64,000 bases of DNA. Origin: an uncultured Opitutales bacterium. Its GTDB lineage: Bacteria > Verrucomicrobiota > Verrucomicrobiia > Opitutales > Intestinicryptomonadaceae. The stretch spans positions 15,492 to 79,491 of the forward strand of contig URGP01000011.1 of the NCBI GenBank assembly GCA_900547395.1, written 5' to 3'. The translations under genes were made by a program, and so were the position numbers. Positions within the stretch are counted from its first letter, which is position 1. Every line of letters starts with the position of its first letter. This document shows positions 7,684 through 17,325 of this stretch, piece by piece. Below the pieces are notes generated by a model. The model did no database searches, was not told the origin of the DNA, and saw only the letters and a program-made list of their open reading frames with translations.

Positions 7684-9333
7684 ATGTATATAGGGGTTTT
7701 TAAAAAGTTGATGTTTATTGCGGCGTCTGCGTCTTTTCTTTTGTCGGCAGGGCAGGCTGTCAATGCGGAAGTTCCCGATAAATCGGAAGTTGTTGTGGCG
7801 GGCGGCGCAGAGGCTTCTCAAAAAAATATTGACATTAAAAATGTGGACCCCGACGTGTCGAGTGCGGAGGAGCTTAAAAAAACTCCCCTTACATTGCAAA
7901 ATGCCATAGACGCGGCAATGCGCGGCAATTTGAATTTGATTTACACCCGTTTTGAGCCTGAAAAAACTTCGCAGGACGTAAAAATAGAGGAGTCGGTTTT
8001 TGATCCTCAGCTTAATCTTTCATTTACTTACACGGATTCCAAAGACTCCCGCTCTTCGTCTTATGTCGAGGGCGCGATTATTCCGCGCAACAATTATTTG
8101 AATTACAATTTGAATTTGCAAAAAAAAGTGGAAACGGGCGCAAACGTGAAAGTCTGGACAGGTTCTTCAAGGACGGAGACTAATTCGCACGACGCTTCCT
8201 TAAATCCGTATTATGTCGCAAACATTGGCGTTGACGTGACCCAGCCTGTCTTAAAGGGCGCGGGTTTTGCGGTAAATTTGGCTCCCATTGCAATAGCGCG
8301 CTCCCACCGCAAGGAAAGCGAGCTTGCACTGCGCAAGAAGATTTTGGATACGATATTGAATTCGGAAGTCGCTTACTGGAATTTGTCGGCGGCTTATGCT
8401 TTCAGGGATTTGCGCCGAAGCAATTTGGAGCTTGCAAAGAAGCTTCTTGAAGAGAACAAGGCGAAGTTCGGAGTAGGGATTATTCGCCGGCAGGACGTCT
8501 TGCAGGCGGAAGCCAACATCGCGGAGGCGGAGGAAAAAATGATTTCAGCCGAACAGCTCATACAGCAGAATAACGACGAGCTTTTGGGGACTTTCGGCAA
8601 GCTCGAATTTGACAACAACCCCATGTTCGCGGTTGCGGTTTTGCCGCAGGATAACATTGAAATGCCGAATTTCGAGGGCGTTGTTTCGGGCGCGCTCGAA
8701 TTTGACCTCGACATGCAAATAGCAATGGAAGCCATTGAGCGCAGCAGGCTTGAATACGTAGTTGCCGATGACAACGTAAATCCCACTTTGAACCTGCGGG
8801 CGGGCGCGTCGGTTTTGAGCAAGGACGACAATTATTTGGATTCTTACAAGCACGCTGCACAGCGCAAGGGCTACTCTTGGAATGCGGGGGTGGATTTCGC
8901 GCTCCCGTGGGGATTGCGCGAGGAGCGGGCAAGAAAGGTAAAGTCGCAGATAAATTTGAGGCAGTCGCAAGTCAACTTGTCTAACGTTCGCCAGGATTTG
9001 ATGCAAAGCCTGCGTTCCGCATACCGCGATTTGGAGGCGGGCATTGAAACACGGCGCAGTGCGGCGAGGACTTTGGCGCTCAACATGGAGTCTTTCGACC
9101 AACAGAAAGCTTTGTATGACGTAGGTCTTGTCACTTTTCGCGACGTTTTGCAGGCGCAGAGGGATTTGGACGAATCCAAAAGCCGCTATCTCGACGCGGT
9201 CTATTCCGTCATTCTTGCGCGCGCAAAGCTTTCGCGGCTTGACGGCACAATTTTGCGGCGCCATTCATTTACATGGGGCGATTTGGGCGAATACGAGCTT
9301 CCGCCTTCCACGAAAGCGGTTTCAAAAGATTAA
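7684..9333 (+). CDS. TolC-family outer membrane efflux protein
   Basis: 549 residues with a signal peptide (about 1-28). It has the two-part TolC/OEP architecture: paired beta-strand segments (for example LNLSFTYTDS, INLRQSQVNLSNV) and long amphipathic coiled-coil helices rich in Ala, Glu and Arg (around 225-300 and 430-500), including the typical GLVTFRDVLQAQRDLDESKSRY helix start. It should form the trimeric outer-membrane channel for the HlyD-type adaptor encoded 12 bases downstream and the MacB-like ABC pump after it. No good ribosome site precedes the ATG; an inner ATG at residue 10 would leave a shorter signal peptide. Confidence 0.88.
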   Translation: MYIGVFKKLMFIAASASFLLSAGQAVNAEVPDKSEVVVAGGAEASQKNIDIKNVDPDVSSAEELKKTPLTLQNAIDAAMRGNLNLIYTRFEPEKTSQDVKIEESVFDPQLNLSFTYTDSKDSRSSSYVEGAIIPRNNYLNYNLNLQKKVETGANVKVWTGSSRTETNSHDASLNPYYVANIGVDVTQPVLKGAGFAVNLAPIAIARSHRKESELALRKKILDTILNSEVAYWNLSAAYAFRDLRRSNLELAKKLLEENKAKFGVGIIRRQDVLQAEANIAEAEEKMISAEQLIQQNNDELLGTFGKLEFDNNPMFAVAVLPQDNIEMPNFEGVVSGALEFDLDMQIAMEAIERSRLEYVVADDNVNPTLNLRAGASVLSKDDNYLDSYKHAAQRKGYSWNAGVDFALPWGLREERARKVKSQINLRQSQVNLSNVRQDLMQSLRSAYRDLEAGIETRRSAARTLALNMESFDQQKALYDVGLVTFRDVLQAQRDLDESKSRYLDAVYSVILARAKLSRLDGTILRRHSFTWGDLGEYELPPSTKAVSKD

Positions 9334-9345
9334 GGGGTAAACTAT

Positions 9346-10482
9346 ATGAAAAAAATATTTTTGGGAACTTTGATTGTCGGCGCAATCGCGCTAATTACTT
9401 TTTATTTGGGAAAATACATTTTGGAAATCCGCGCGAGGGAAGCTCTCGACCCGACGCCTACCGAACCCGTTAAGCGCGTGGATATTTACGAAAAAATAAC
9501 GGCGACAGGCTTTGTCGAGCCTATCGTAAGCACGGAAATCCGTTCGGAAATAAACGGCAAAATTTCGCGTATTTTGGTCGAGGACGGGGATATCGTTAAG
9601 GCGGGCGACCTTCTTGTTGAGCTTGACAAGACTTCTCTTCAATCGGAGGAATCAATGGCTAACAACGAGTACAATTTGCAAAAGCTTTCGCTTGAGCAGG
9701 CGGAGCGCGACTTCGTGCGCCAGGAAGAGCTTATGAAAAAGGGCTTTGCAATCGCAAAAGACTATGACGACGCGAAAACCACTTTGAACAAGGCGCGAAT
9801 TCAGCTCGAAGTAAAAAAATCCGAATGGGAAAAGGCGAAAGACAACCTTTCAAAAACCTCAATCGTGGCTCCTCAAAGCGGGACTGTCACCGATATGGAT
9901 TTGACATTGGGGCAGGTCATTGTCGGGGCGGGTTCTGTAAACTCGGGAACGCTTTTGATGAAGGTAAGCTCTCTTGAAAATTTGTACGCGGAAGTCAAAA
10001 TCAACGAAATCGAAATCGAAAAAATCGGAAACGGCAAACAGCCTATCATTTCTTTTGAGTCGATGAAGGATTTGACGTACACGGGGGAAGTCCTTTCAAA
10101 ATCTCCTTACGCGAAGAATGAAAACAACACGAGGGTTTTCCCCGTGAAAGTCGGCTTTAAATCGTCCGACGGAAAAGTCCGCCCCGGCATCAGCGCGAAT
10201 GTTGAATTTCCCGTAAGCAGGGTGAGCGACGTTTGTGCGGTCATGCTTTCCGCCGTTTATGCCGACGCCGCCTGGCAGTATGTGTTTGTTAGAAACGAAG
10301 ACGGCTCATGGCGCAGGCAGCGCGTTGAAACCGGCATTAGCGACATACGCTATGTCGAAATCAAGCGCGGGCTGAAAGAGGGCGACATTATTGCGCTTTC
10401 GTACCCCAAAAAGAATTATGTAGCAACCAACGCAATTTCAGACTTCCCGAAAGAGGAAAAAACGGATAATCACGAAAATTGA
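9346..10482 (+). CDS. Periplasmic adaptor subunit (MacA/HlyD family)
   Basis: 378-residue membrane-fusion protein. One N-terminal transmembrane anchor (residues about 5-24) is followed by a barrel-sandwich (lipoyl) half-motif (GKISRILVEDGDIVKAGDLL), a coiled-coil hairpin (about 100-160) and the returning half (KTSIVAPQSGTVTDMDL). A beta-barrel and a membrane-proximal domain ending in VETGISDIRYVEIKRGLKEGD complete it. This is the MacA order. AAGGGG lies upstream of the start. It links the TolC-like channel (upstream) with the ATPase and permease (downstream) in a tripartite exporter. Confidence 0.9.
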   Translation: MKKIFLGTLIVGAIALITFYLGKYILEIRAREALDPTPTEPVKRVDIYEKITATGFVEPIVSTEIRSEINGKISRILVEDGDIVKAGDLLVELDKTSLQSEESMANNEYNLQKLSLEQAERDFVRQEELMKKGFAIAKDYDDAKTTLNKARIQLEVKKSEWEKAKDNLSKTSIVAPQSGTVTDMDLTLGQVIVGAGSVNSGTLLMKVSSLENLYAEVKINEIEIEKIGNGKQPIISFESMKDLTYTGEVLSKSPYAKNENNTRVFPVKVGFKSSDGKVRPGISANVEFPVSRVSDVCAVMLSAVYADAAWQYVFVRNEDGSWRRQRVETGISDIRYVEIKRGLKEGDIIALSYPKKNYVATNAISDFPKEEKTDNHEN

Positions 10483-10483
10483 C

Positions 10484-11203
10484 ATGCCGGAAAACCGCCG
10501 CATAATTATGCAGACAAGGACGCTGCGCAAGATTTACCGCTTGGGCAACGAGGATGTCCATGCCTTGAAAGGCGTGGATTTAACGATTTGCGAAAATGAC
10601 TACGCCGTAATCTTGGGGGCGTCTGGGTCGGGGAAATCGACTCTGATGCACATATTGGGCTTTATGGACACCCCCACCGACGGGGAAATTATTTTTGACG
10701 GCGCGGACGTTTCGAGAATTTCCGCAAACAAGCGCGCATGGTACAGGTCAAACAGAATAGGCTTCGTTTTCCAGACATTCAATCTATTGCCGCGCCTAAG
10801 CGTCTTAAAAAACGTGATGCTGCCCTTTTCTTATTCGCGAGAAAAAATTCGGAATCAGGAGGAAATGGCAAGAGAAGCCCTCGACAGGGTTGGAATGCTC
10901 CACCGCCAAAACCATATCCCAAACCAGCTTTCGGGTGGGGAACGCCAGAGGGTTGCGATAGCGAGGGCATTGGTGAACCGTCCGCGTGTGATTTTTGCAG
11001 ACGAGCCCACGGGCGCGCTTGACGTTAAGAACGTTAAAAAAGTTTTGGCTTTGTTTGATGATCTTGTGGCGCAGGGGCAGACAATCGTAATGGTTACGCA
11101 CGACCTTGACGTCGCAAAAAGCGCGCACCGCGTCATAAGAATGAGCGACGGAATGATTATCGAAGACTCTCTGACAGAAAAGGGAAAGGCGCTTGCAAAA
11201 TGA
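10484..11203 (+). CDS. ABC transporter ATP-binding protein (MacB/LolD type)
   Basis: 239-residue ATPase. Seen: Walker A GASGSGKST, the Q-loop in FVFQTFNLLPRL, signature LSGGERQRVAIARAL, Walker B VIFADEPTGALD, and the switch histidine in VMVTHDLD. The LSVLKNVMLP spacing is typical of the MacB/LolD/FtsE group. It starts one base after the adaptor stop and overlaps the permease start (ATGA), so the two subunits are translationally coupled. An inner ATG eight codons downstream is an alternative start. In classic MacB the ATPase and permease are one chain; here they are separate. Confidence 0.93.
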   Translation: MPENRRIIMQTRTLRKIYRLGNEDVHALKGVDLTICENDYAVILGASGSGKSTLMHILGFMDTPTDGEIIFDGADVSRISANKRAWYRSNRIGFVFQTFNLLPRLSVLKNVMLPFSYSREKIRNQEEMAREALDRVGMLHRQNHIPNQLSGGERQRVAIARALVNRPRVIFADEPTGALDVKNVKKVLALFDDLVAQGQTIVMVTHDLDVAKSAHRVIRMSDGMIIEDSLTEKGKALAK

Positions 11204-12438
11204 ATTTCATTTTTGAATTTTTTGTCGGTGTCTCAAACGGATTGGGCGAAATATGGTCGCACAAAATCCGTTCGATGCTCTCAATGATAGGCATTATTTT
11301 GGGGTGCGCGGCACTGGTTGCGATGATGAGCGTTGTTGACAATCTCATGAGGGATTCGCGCCAGGCGTTTGAGGAAAGCGGCGGTGTGGAGCTTATTGAA
11401 GTCGTTAGGCAGGACGTTCCCGACGAGCAGGCTGACATTGCTTCTCTTTCAAAGGGGCTTACGATAGACGACGCTTATGCCATTAGGTATGCCGTGCCTT
11501 TGATTGAGTACATAAGCCCCCAAATCTGGGTGAGCCATGAGCGCGTGCGAGGCAAGCGCGGCAGGACATGGATGCCCGTGTTTGCGATATTCGGCGACAA
11601 TGTTGACATAGGTCAGCTTGAAATAGAGCGCGGAAGAAACTTGTGCGAGCTTGACATGCGCTCTTATGCGTCGGTTGCGGTTGTAGGCAGTGAATACGCA
11701 AGGGTTGTATTTGCTCCTGGGGAAGACCCGATAGGCAAGTTTGTGCGCGTGAAAGGCTCTCTTTACCAAATCGTGGGTGTCATGAAGCACTACGAGCGAA
11801 TTGTGGGCGGGCGCAATGTGTTGGCGAGGAAAAACCGCCTGATTTATATCCCCATTACGACGGCTGCAATGCGCTACCGCGGCGACAGGGGCGTAAACAC
11901 GATTTACATGAAAGTGCGCGATGCCCGCAATCTTTCCGATGTGGTTTCGCAAGTGGAAAACACTATGAACCAAATGCATAACGGCATTCAGGATTTTTCG
12001 ATTACGACCCGCGAGGCGGAGCTTGAAAAATACAAGGCGCGCGAAATGAAATGGAAAATGGGCTTGGGCGGCGTCGCGCTCATCTCGCTTTTTGTGGGCG
12101 GTATCGGCATTATGAACGTAATGTTGGCGGTGATAAACGAGCGCATAAGGGAAATCGGTGTGAGAAAGGCACTTGGCGCAAGGTCGTCCGACATCTTCAT
12201 GCAGTTTTTGGCGGAATCGGTTGTCATAAGCTTCTTGGGGGGGCTTTTCGGAATGATTTTGAGCGTTGCTCTCGTGTTTGTCTTGAAGCAGATTTTGGGC
12301 GCGGAAGAAATGGCAGTGCCGTTTGATTCCATGATGTACGCAATGCTTTTCAGCATTTCAATAGGCATTGTTTCGGGAGTTTACCCGTCGCTTCGCGCGG
12401 CGCGTTTAGACCCGATTACAGCTTTGCGCTACGAATAG
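11200..12438 (+). CDS. ABC transporter permease (MacB/FtsX family)
   Basis: 412 residues. One N-terminal transmembrane helix (about 20-45, SHKIRSMLSMIGIILG, the typical MacB_PCD entry) is followed by a periplasmic domain of about 230 residues and three C-terminal helices of the FtsX domain (GGIGIMNVMLAVINERIREIGVRKALGA, then two more), ending PSLRAARLDPITALRYE, the conserved MacB tail. It overlaps the ATPase gene by four bases and ends the four-gene export operon, which a strong terminator closes. Substrates of such pumps include peptides, lipids and macrolides; none can be named here. Confidence 0.92.
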   Translation: MNFIFEFFVGVSNGLGEIWSHKIRSMLSMIGIILGCAALVAMMSVVDNLMRDSRQAFEESGGVELIEVVRQDVPDEQADIASLSKGLTIDDAYAIRYAVPLIEYISPQIWVSHERVRGKRGRTWMPVFAIFGDNVDIGQLEIERGRNLCELDMRSYASVAVVGSEYARVVFAPGEDPIGKFVRVKGSLYQIVGVMKHYERIVGGRNVLARKNRLIYIPITTAAMRYRGDRGVNTIYMKVRDARNLSDVVSQVENTMNQMHNGIQDFSITTREAELEKYKAREMKWKMGLGGVALISLFVGGIGIMNVMLAVINERIREIGVRKALGARSSDIFMQFLAESVVISFLGGLFGMILSVALVFVLKQILGAEEMAVPFDSMMYAMLFSISIGIVSGVYPSLRAARLDPITALRYE

Positions 12439-12446
12439 TTTTACAT

Positions 12447-12480
12447 AAAAAAACAAGGCTTGCAGAAGCCTTGTTTTTTT
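12447..12480. terminator. Bidirectional terminator after the export operon
   Basis: Perfect 15-bp stem (AAAAAAACAAGGCTT / AAGCCTTGTTTTTTT) with a GCAG loop, between the convergent permease and ppgK stops. Confidence 0.95.
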
Positions 12481-12485
12481 GGGGG

Positions 12486-13247
12486 CTATGAAATTCTTTT
12501 TCCCGCTTCGAACGCCGCGCCTGCAATCCCTGCGCGGTTTTCAAGAGACGCCAAAACCAAATCGCATTTGACATCGAGATAATCGAAGAATTTTTCGGGC
12601 TTGGACGAAATTCCGCCGCCTAAAATTATAAGGTCGGGGTTTATGAGGCTTTGTATGTAGTTTAAATACTTGTTAAATCTCTCCGCCCAGACTTCCCATT
12701 TTAAATCGAGCCTTTTGCGTGCGGCGTCGGAGCATAGCGTTTCGGCAAGCACCATTTTGCCCGATTTCTTGTCTTTCATCTTTATGCTGCCAAATTCCAA
12801 ATTGGGGACGAGATTGCCGTTTGTAAACAGGGCTGAACCTATGCCCGTGCCGACCGTGAGCATCAAGACGGAGCCGTTTTGGTTTTTCCCTGCGCCGAAG
12901 CGCATTTCGCCTATGCCCGCCGCGTCGGCGTCGTTTATGACCCAAGCGTTGCAGGCGGAGCGTCTGCCGATTTCTTCCGCAAGATTTACGCCGTAAAAGG
13001 GCGAACCCAAATTTAACGCCGTCTCTATTATCTGCTGGCGGACGACTCCCGGGAAGCCGCATCCCACGACGCCGTTCCAGTTGAAAGTTTTGATGATTTC
13101 GTCTATCGCGTCCAAGAGGCCTTCAAGGCTGTATGGCTTTGGGGTTGGCACGCGCAGTCTCTCCGTCAAAAACTTGCCCGTCTTTATGTCAACAATCGCG
13201 CCTTTTACGCCGCTTCCGCCAATGTCAATTCCCAAAACTTTTTTCAT
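12486..13247 (-). CDS. ppgK: Polyphosphate glucokinase (ROK family)
   Basis: 253 residues. It phosphorylates glucose using polyphosphate, and often ATP, in the cytoplasm. Seen: phosphate-loop GIDIGGSGVKGA at residues 5-16, catalytic region NDADAAGIGEMRFG with the base aspartate, LTVGTGIGSALF, and PDLIILGGGIS. The YLNYIQSLINPD segment and the short length separate PPGK from ordinary ROK glucokinases. The zinc-binding HxnCxCGxxGC motif of ROK sugar kinases is absent, as expected for PPGK. It starts 12 bases after the squalene-hopene cyclase stop, so the two are probably co-transcribed although their functions differ. Confidence 0.85.
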   Translation of the reverse strand: MKKVLGIDIGGSGVKGAIVDIKTGKFLTERLRVPTPKPYSLEGLLDAIDEIIKTFNWNGVVGCGFPGVVRQQIIETALNLGSPFYGVNLAEEIGRRSACNAWVINDADAAGIGEMRFGAGKNQNGSVLMLTVGTGIGSALFTNGNLVPNLEFGSIKMKDKKSGKMVLAETLCSDAARKRLDLKWEVWAERFNKYLNYIQSLINPDLIILGGGISSKPEKFFDYLDVKCDLVLASLENRAGIAGAAFEAGKRIS

Positions 13248-13259
13248 CGCAACGTATTG

Positions 13260-15317
13260 TTAAATTTTCCCGAAATATTTTGTTCTTACCCTGCCGAGCG
13301 CAGTGAGGGGGAAATAATGCCTGTACCAGTTGTAGTTCAGCATAAATCCGCGCGCCAGTTCCTTGCCCTGAGGCAATGCCTTGCCGTTTCTCAAATCTAT
13401 TTTTGCTCCCAAACCGTATCCGGGGAAGCCCGTCCCCGTGTAATAGGGTTCGTCCCATGTATTATCGGCATTTTGCGACGATGTTAAAAATGCGCAGCCG
13501 CGCTTTATTGCGTCTTCATATTCAGGATAGTCAAAGCCTAACATCGCCATAACCGCCCATGCCGTTTGGGAGGCTGTCGAGGGTATGCCCGTTCCCGAAT
13601 ATTTCGGCTCCATGTAAGAGGCTATGCTTTCGCCCCATCCTCCGTCTTCGTTTTGCTTCGAGAGCAAATAGGCGAATGCTTTTTTGACTGCGGGGGTGTC
13701 TTTCGTGTCCCCGACTGCCGCGAGCGCGGTTAAGACCGACCAAGTGCCATAAATATAGTTTACGCCCCATCTGCCAAACCAAGAGCCGTCGTCTTCCTGC
13801 TCCTTGTAAATAAATTCGAGGGCGCGCGCCATAGCGGGATGGGAACGTGAAAATCCGCACATGGAAAGGGCTTCGACAACGTGCGCTGTGACGTCGGAAC
13901 TCGGGGGGTCGAGAACTTCGCCGAAATCGCAGAACGGGATTTTTGTGACAAGCTCGCGCGTGTTGTCTTTGTCGAATGCCGCCCATCCGCCGTTTTTCGA
14001 CTGCATTGCGAAAATCCAGTTGATTGCCCTGCGCAGTGCGGCTTCGAGCTTGCAGGCTATTTCCGTGTTGCGGGGAATGAGATTTTGGATTTTTTTGAAA
14101 GTTATTATGACTTCCGCAGTGTCGTCTATGTCGGGATAAAAATTGTTCGCCCTTTGGAAAGCCCAGCCCGAAGCTTCAACTTTTTTGCCCGTTTTCACCG
14201 ACCAGTCGCCATAAAACCTGTTTTCTTTCGATAAAATGTAGTCGAGAGCCTTTAAAAGCTGCGGGCAGTTTTCGGGAGTGTAGCCCGAATCCATCAGGGC
14301 AATCATCGTAAGTATTGTGTCCCACACAGGGCTTTCGCTTGCTTGGAGCATCGTGCCTTCGCCCCTTTTCACCTGCCAGTGCAAATTGAAGGCATCGATT
14401 GCTTTCGACATGTTTATCTGGTCGGTGGAAAATCCCTCAACATGCATTACTATTATGGCGTAAATCCACGGCGGTTGAATGCCTCCCCACGCGCCGTCTT
14501 CGTCTTGGTGTTCCAAGAGCCATTGCAAGACAAGCTTTATTGCCTGCTCTCTGAGCGGCTTTATAGGAAAGCGGTTGTAGGTATGAAGCATATTGTCGAG
14601 CTTCATGAAGAAATTTGTCCAGCTCAGCGGAAAATCGCTGTTATTTGGCATTCGATAATCCGTATTTTCCCTTCCTTCGGGGAAAAGTTCGTCGGGTTGG
14701 AGATTTTTTGGAAGCTCTTTTATCGGGCGGCGGGCAGTTAAAATTGATATGGGTATCATCGTGGAGCGCGCCCATGCCGCGAAGTCGTAAATGTTAAATA
14801 TGCACCAGCTTGGCAGGAAAATTATTTCCGGAGGAAGCACGGGAGTGCAAGCCCACGGCCATTGCCCAAAGAGGGCAAGCCAGTATTTGGTAAAGACCCT
14901 TATGCGCTCCGTCCATTTGTTTTCCAGAAGCCATTTTCGGGCGCGCGCCATGTATTCGGAGTCGGGATTATGCCCGTAAAGGCGGAGCGCGAAATAACAT
15001 TCAAGCGTCGTGTTTATGTCTCCCTGTTCCGAGGCGTAATATACGTCCCACGAGCCGTCTTCGCGCTGGCGATCCAAAATGTACCTTATGACTTTTTCTG
15101 TTTTTGGGTCTTTGAAGTCGATAAAATACATCGCCATGAGCCATTGGGCTTCCATGCAGCAGTTTGTTTCGAGCGGGGCGCACCACATGCCGTCGGGAGC
15201 CTGGCGTTCGTTCAGCCAATCCGCCGCCGATTTTATTGTTTTTGAGAGGTTTTCAAATGTAAAATTTTCAATGGGAGGCATATTGCTTTTGAAAGATGGA
15301 AATTGTTGGTTCCCCAT
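13260..15317 (-). CDS. shc: Squalene-hopene cyclase
   Basis: 685 residues of the alpha/alpha-barrel triterpene cyclase family, which cyclises squalene to hopene at the membrane. The catalytic DxDD box is D396-I-D-D399 (in YPDIDDTAEV). Multiple QW repeats are visible (QREDGSWDVYY, QDEDGAWGGIQPPW, SKNGGWAAFDKDN, EQEDDGSWFGRWGVNYIYGTW, NEDGGWGES, QNADNTWDEPYYTGTGFPG), as is the C-terminal MLNYNWYRHYFPLTALGR. Length and motif order are normal, so it should be active. No hpn genes for squalene synthesis or hopanoid side chains lie in the window. It is followed by ppgK after 12 bases. Confidence 0.95.
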   Translation of the reverse strand: MGNQQFPSFKSNMPPIENFTFENLSKTIKSAADWLNERQAPDGMWCAPLETNCCMEAQWLMAMYFIDFKDPKTEKVIRYILDRQREDGSWDVYYASEQGDINTTLECYFALRLYGHNPDSEYMARARKWLLENKWTERIRVFTKYWLALFGQWPWACTPVLPPEIIFLPSWCIFNIYDFAAWARSTMIPISILTARRPIKELPKNLQPDELFPEGRENTDYRMPNNSDFPLSWTNFFMKLDNMLHTYNRFPIKPLREQAIKLVLQWLLEHQDEDGAWGGIQPPWIYAIIVMHVEGFSTDQINMSKAIDAFNLHWQVKRGEGTMLQASESPVWDTILTMIALMDSGYTPENCPQLLKALDYILSKENRFYGDWSVKTGKKVEASGWAFQRANNFYPDIDDTAEVIITFKKIQNLIPRNTEIACKLEAALRRAINWIFAMQSKNGGWAAFDKDNTRELVTKIPFCDFGEVLDPPSSDVTAHVVEALSMCGFSRSHPAMARALEFIYKEQEDDGSWFGRWGVNYIYGTWSVLTALAAVGDTKDTPAVKKAFAYLLSKQNEDGGWGESIASYMEPKYSGTGIPSTASQTAWAVMAMLGFDYPEYEDAIKRGCAFLTSSQNADNTWDEPYYTGTGFPGYGLGAKIDLRNGKALPQGKELARGFMLNYNWYRHYFPLTALGRVRTKYFGKI

Positions 15318-15410
15318 TCATTGTAAAAAATAGAAATTCTATTGCCATTACCTTAAAAATTAACCGAAATGTCAAACAATTTTACGGGCATTGCGATGGT
15401 AGCAAAACGA

Positions 15411-15447
15411 AAAAAAACGGCTTTAAGCGAAACCGCCAAGCCGTTTT
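15411..15447 (-). terminator. Intrinsic terminator of aspS
   Basis: Read on the minus strand: stem AAAACGGCTT / AAGCCGTTTT (15447-15438 with 15423-15414) and an eight-base T run, 30 bases after the aspS stop and before shc. Confidence 0.85.
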
Positions 15448-15476
15448 GTGAAAAATATGAATTTTTAAAGATAATC

Positions 15477-17261
15477 TTATTCGGGCAAATTCGTTGCGAT
15501 GAACAAGTCTTTCAACTGCTTTTCCGTGACAGCCGACGGCGACTGCGCCATCAAATCCTGACCCTTTTGAGTCTTCGGGAATGCCACGATGTCGCGAATG
15601 CTCGGGCGGTTTGTGAGTATTGCAACGAGCCTGTCAAATCCGAGCGCGATGCCGCCGTGCGGGGGCGCACCAAACTTGAACGCGTTTAACATGTATCCGA
15701 AGCGCGATTCAACGATGTCGGCAGGGATTTTAAGCACATCTTTAAACACCATTTCCTGAACTTCGGGCTGGTGGATTCTGATTGAACCGCCGCCCAATTC
15801 TATGCCGTTTAAAACGATGTCGTAGTGCTGTCCGCGAACCTTCAAGGGGGCTGTAAACAAGAACGGCACGTCTTCGGGAACGGGAGAAGTGAACGGGTGG
15901 TGCGCCGAAACATATCTGCCTTGCTCTTCGTCCCAGAGCATGAGCGGAAATTCTATCACCCACAGGAAATTGAACTTGTCTGCGGGGATTTCCAGCTTGC
16001 CGCGCTTTTGCAGAAGTTTCGCGGCTTCAAGGCGAATTCTGCCCATAATCGCGCAAGCCTGTTCCCATTTTGACGCGGCAAAGAAAACAATGTCTCCGTC
16101 TTCAATGTTTAGCTTCGATTTTAGTTCGCTCTGTTCGCTTTCTGAAAGGAATTTCAATATCGGGCTTTTCCAGGCTCCGTTTTCTGCCTTGATAAACGCA
16201 AGACCTTTTGCGCCGAGAGTCTTTGCGATGTCTTCAAGATTTTTCAATTCGCCCTGCGTCAAGTCTGCCAAGTCTTTTGCGTTGAAAGCTTTGATTGCGC
16301 CGCCTTCGGAGTTTGCGACAGATGCGAAAACCTTGAACTGCGAGCTTTTGAAAGTTTCCGTAAAATCTTGGATTTCAAGCTCAAAGCGCGTATCGGGCTT
16401 ATCGACGCCATAGCGGTTCATCGCTTCGTAATAGCCCATGCGCGGGAAAGGCGTCGGGATGTCGATTCCGAGAACGTCTTTCCAGACTTTTTTCAGCATG
16501 TTTTCGATAAGAGAGTACATGTCTTCGCGGTCAACGAAGCTAAGCTCTATGTCAACCTGCGTAAATTCGGGCTGGCGGTCGGCGCGCAAGTCTTCGTCGC
16601 GGAAGCATCTTGCCATTTGATAGTAGCGTTCAATGCCCGCAACCATGAGCATCTGCTTGTACTGCTGCGGAGACTGGCTGAGGGCGTAGAAGCATCCAGG
16701 GTTTAAGCGGCTCGGCACGAGAAATTCGCGCGCGCCTTCGGGAGTGCTTTTAAAGAGAGCGGGAGTTTCAACTTCCGTGAAGTTTTGCGAATCCAAATAG
16801 TCGCGGATTGCCTTCGACGCCTTGTGGCGCATTCTCAAAAGGTTGAGGTTGCGTGGTCTGCGCAAATCGAGGAAGCGGTATTGCAAGCGCAAGTCTTCGT
16901 TTACCTTGTCGGCGTTTTCGTCAAGCGGGAAGGGCAGGACTTCGCAGATATTGTGGATAACCATGCTTTCCGCGTTGATTTCGATTTCGCCTGTCGGCAA
17001 ATTCGCGTTTGCGGTGCCTTCTTCCCTTTTGCAGACTTTGCCCGAGACTTGGATTACGCTTTCGCTGCGCAATTTTTGAACCTGCTCGAAAAGCTCTTTC
17101 TTTTCGGGATGGAATACTATTTGCGTTATGCCTTCGCGGTCTCTCAAATCCAAAAATTGCACTCCGCCGTGGTCGCGCAATGATTCAACCCAGCCGATGA
17201 GCATTACGTCTTTGCCTGCGTCTGACAGTCTTAATTCGTTGCAAGTGTGTGTTCTTTTCAT
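15477..17261 (-). CDS. aspS: Aspartyl-tRNA synthetase
   Basis: 594-residue class II synthetase of the bacterial type. An N-terminal OB anticodon-binding domain (MLIGWVESLRDHGGVQFLDLRDREG) is followed by the catalytic core with motif 2 (ARCFRDEDLRADRQPEFTQ) and the flipping-loop region SPQQYKQMLM. The inserted GAD domain spans about 290-420, and motif 3 is ALGFDRLVAIL near the end. The longer open frame reaching 17372 overlaps the pfp gene; the ATG at 17261 starts at the conserved MKRTHTCNEL, so it is used. Whether it is Asp-specific or also charges tRNA-Asn cannot be told by eye. Confidence 0.96.
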   Translation of the reverse strand: MKRTHTCNELRLSDAGKDVMLIGWVESLRDHGGVQFLDLRDREGITQIVFHPEKKELFEQVQKLRSESVIQVSGKVCKREEGTANANLPTGEIEINAESMVIHNICEVLPFPLDENADKVNEDLRLQYRFLDLRRPRNLNLLRMRHKASKAIRDYLDSQNFTEVETPALFKSTPEGAREFLVPSRLNPGCFYALSQSPQQYKQMLMVAGIERYYQMARCFRDEDLRADRQPEFTQVDIELSFVDREDMYSLIENMLKKVWKDVLGIDIPTPFPRMGYYEAMNRYGVDKPDTRFELEIQDFTETFKSSQFKVFASVANSEGGAIKAFNAKDLADLTQGELKNLEDIAKTLGAKGLAFIKAENGAWKSPILKFLSESEQSELKSKLNIEDGDIVFFAASKWEQACAIMGRIRLEAAKLLQKRGKLEIPADKFNFLWVIEFPLMLWDEEQGRYVSAHHPFTSPVPEDVPFLFTAPLKVRGQHYDIVLNGIELGGGSIRIHQPEVQEMVFKDVLKIPADIVESRFGYMLNAFKFGAPPHGGIALGFDRLVAILTNRPSIRDIVAFPKTQKGQDLMAQSPSAVTEKQLKDLFIATNLPE

Positions 17262-17280
17262 CTTTTTTTCAAATGAATTG

Positions 17281-17304
17281 CGCCGGAATTTTTTTATTCC
17301 GACG
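17281..17304 (-). terminator. Hairpin between pfp and aspS (weak terminator or processing site)
   Basis: CGGAAT / ATTCCG with flanking imperfect CG pairs and an A-rich loop, in the 64-base gap. The tail is CAATTCATTTG rather than a run of T, so termination would be weak and aspS may be read through from pfp. Confidence 0.4.
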
Positions 17305-17325
17305 CGTAGTTTTAAGAATTTAAAA

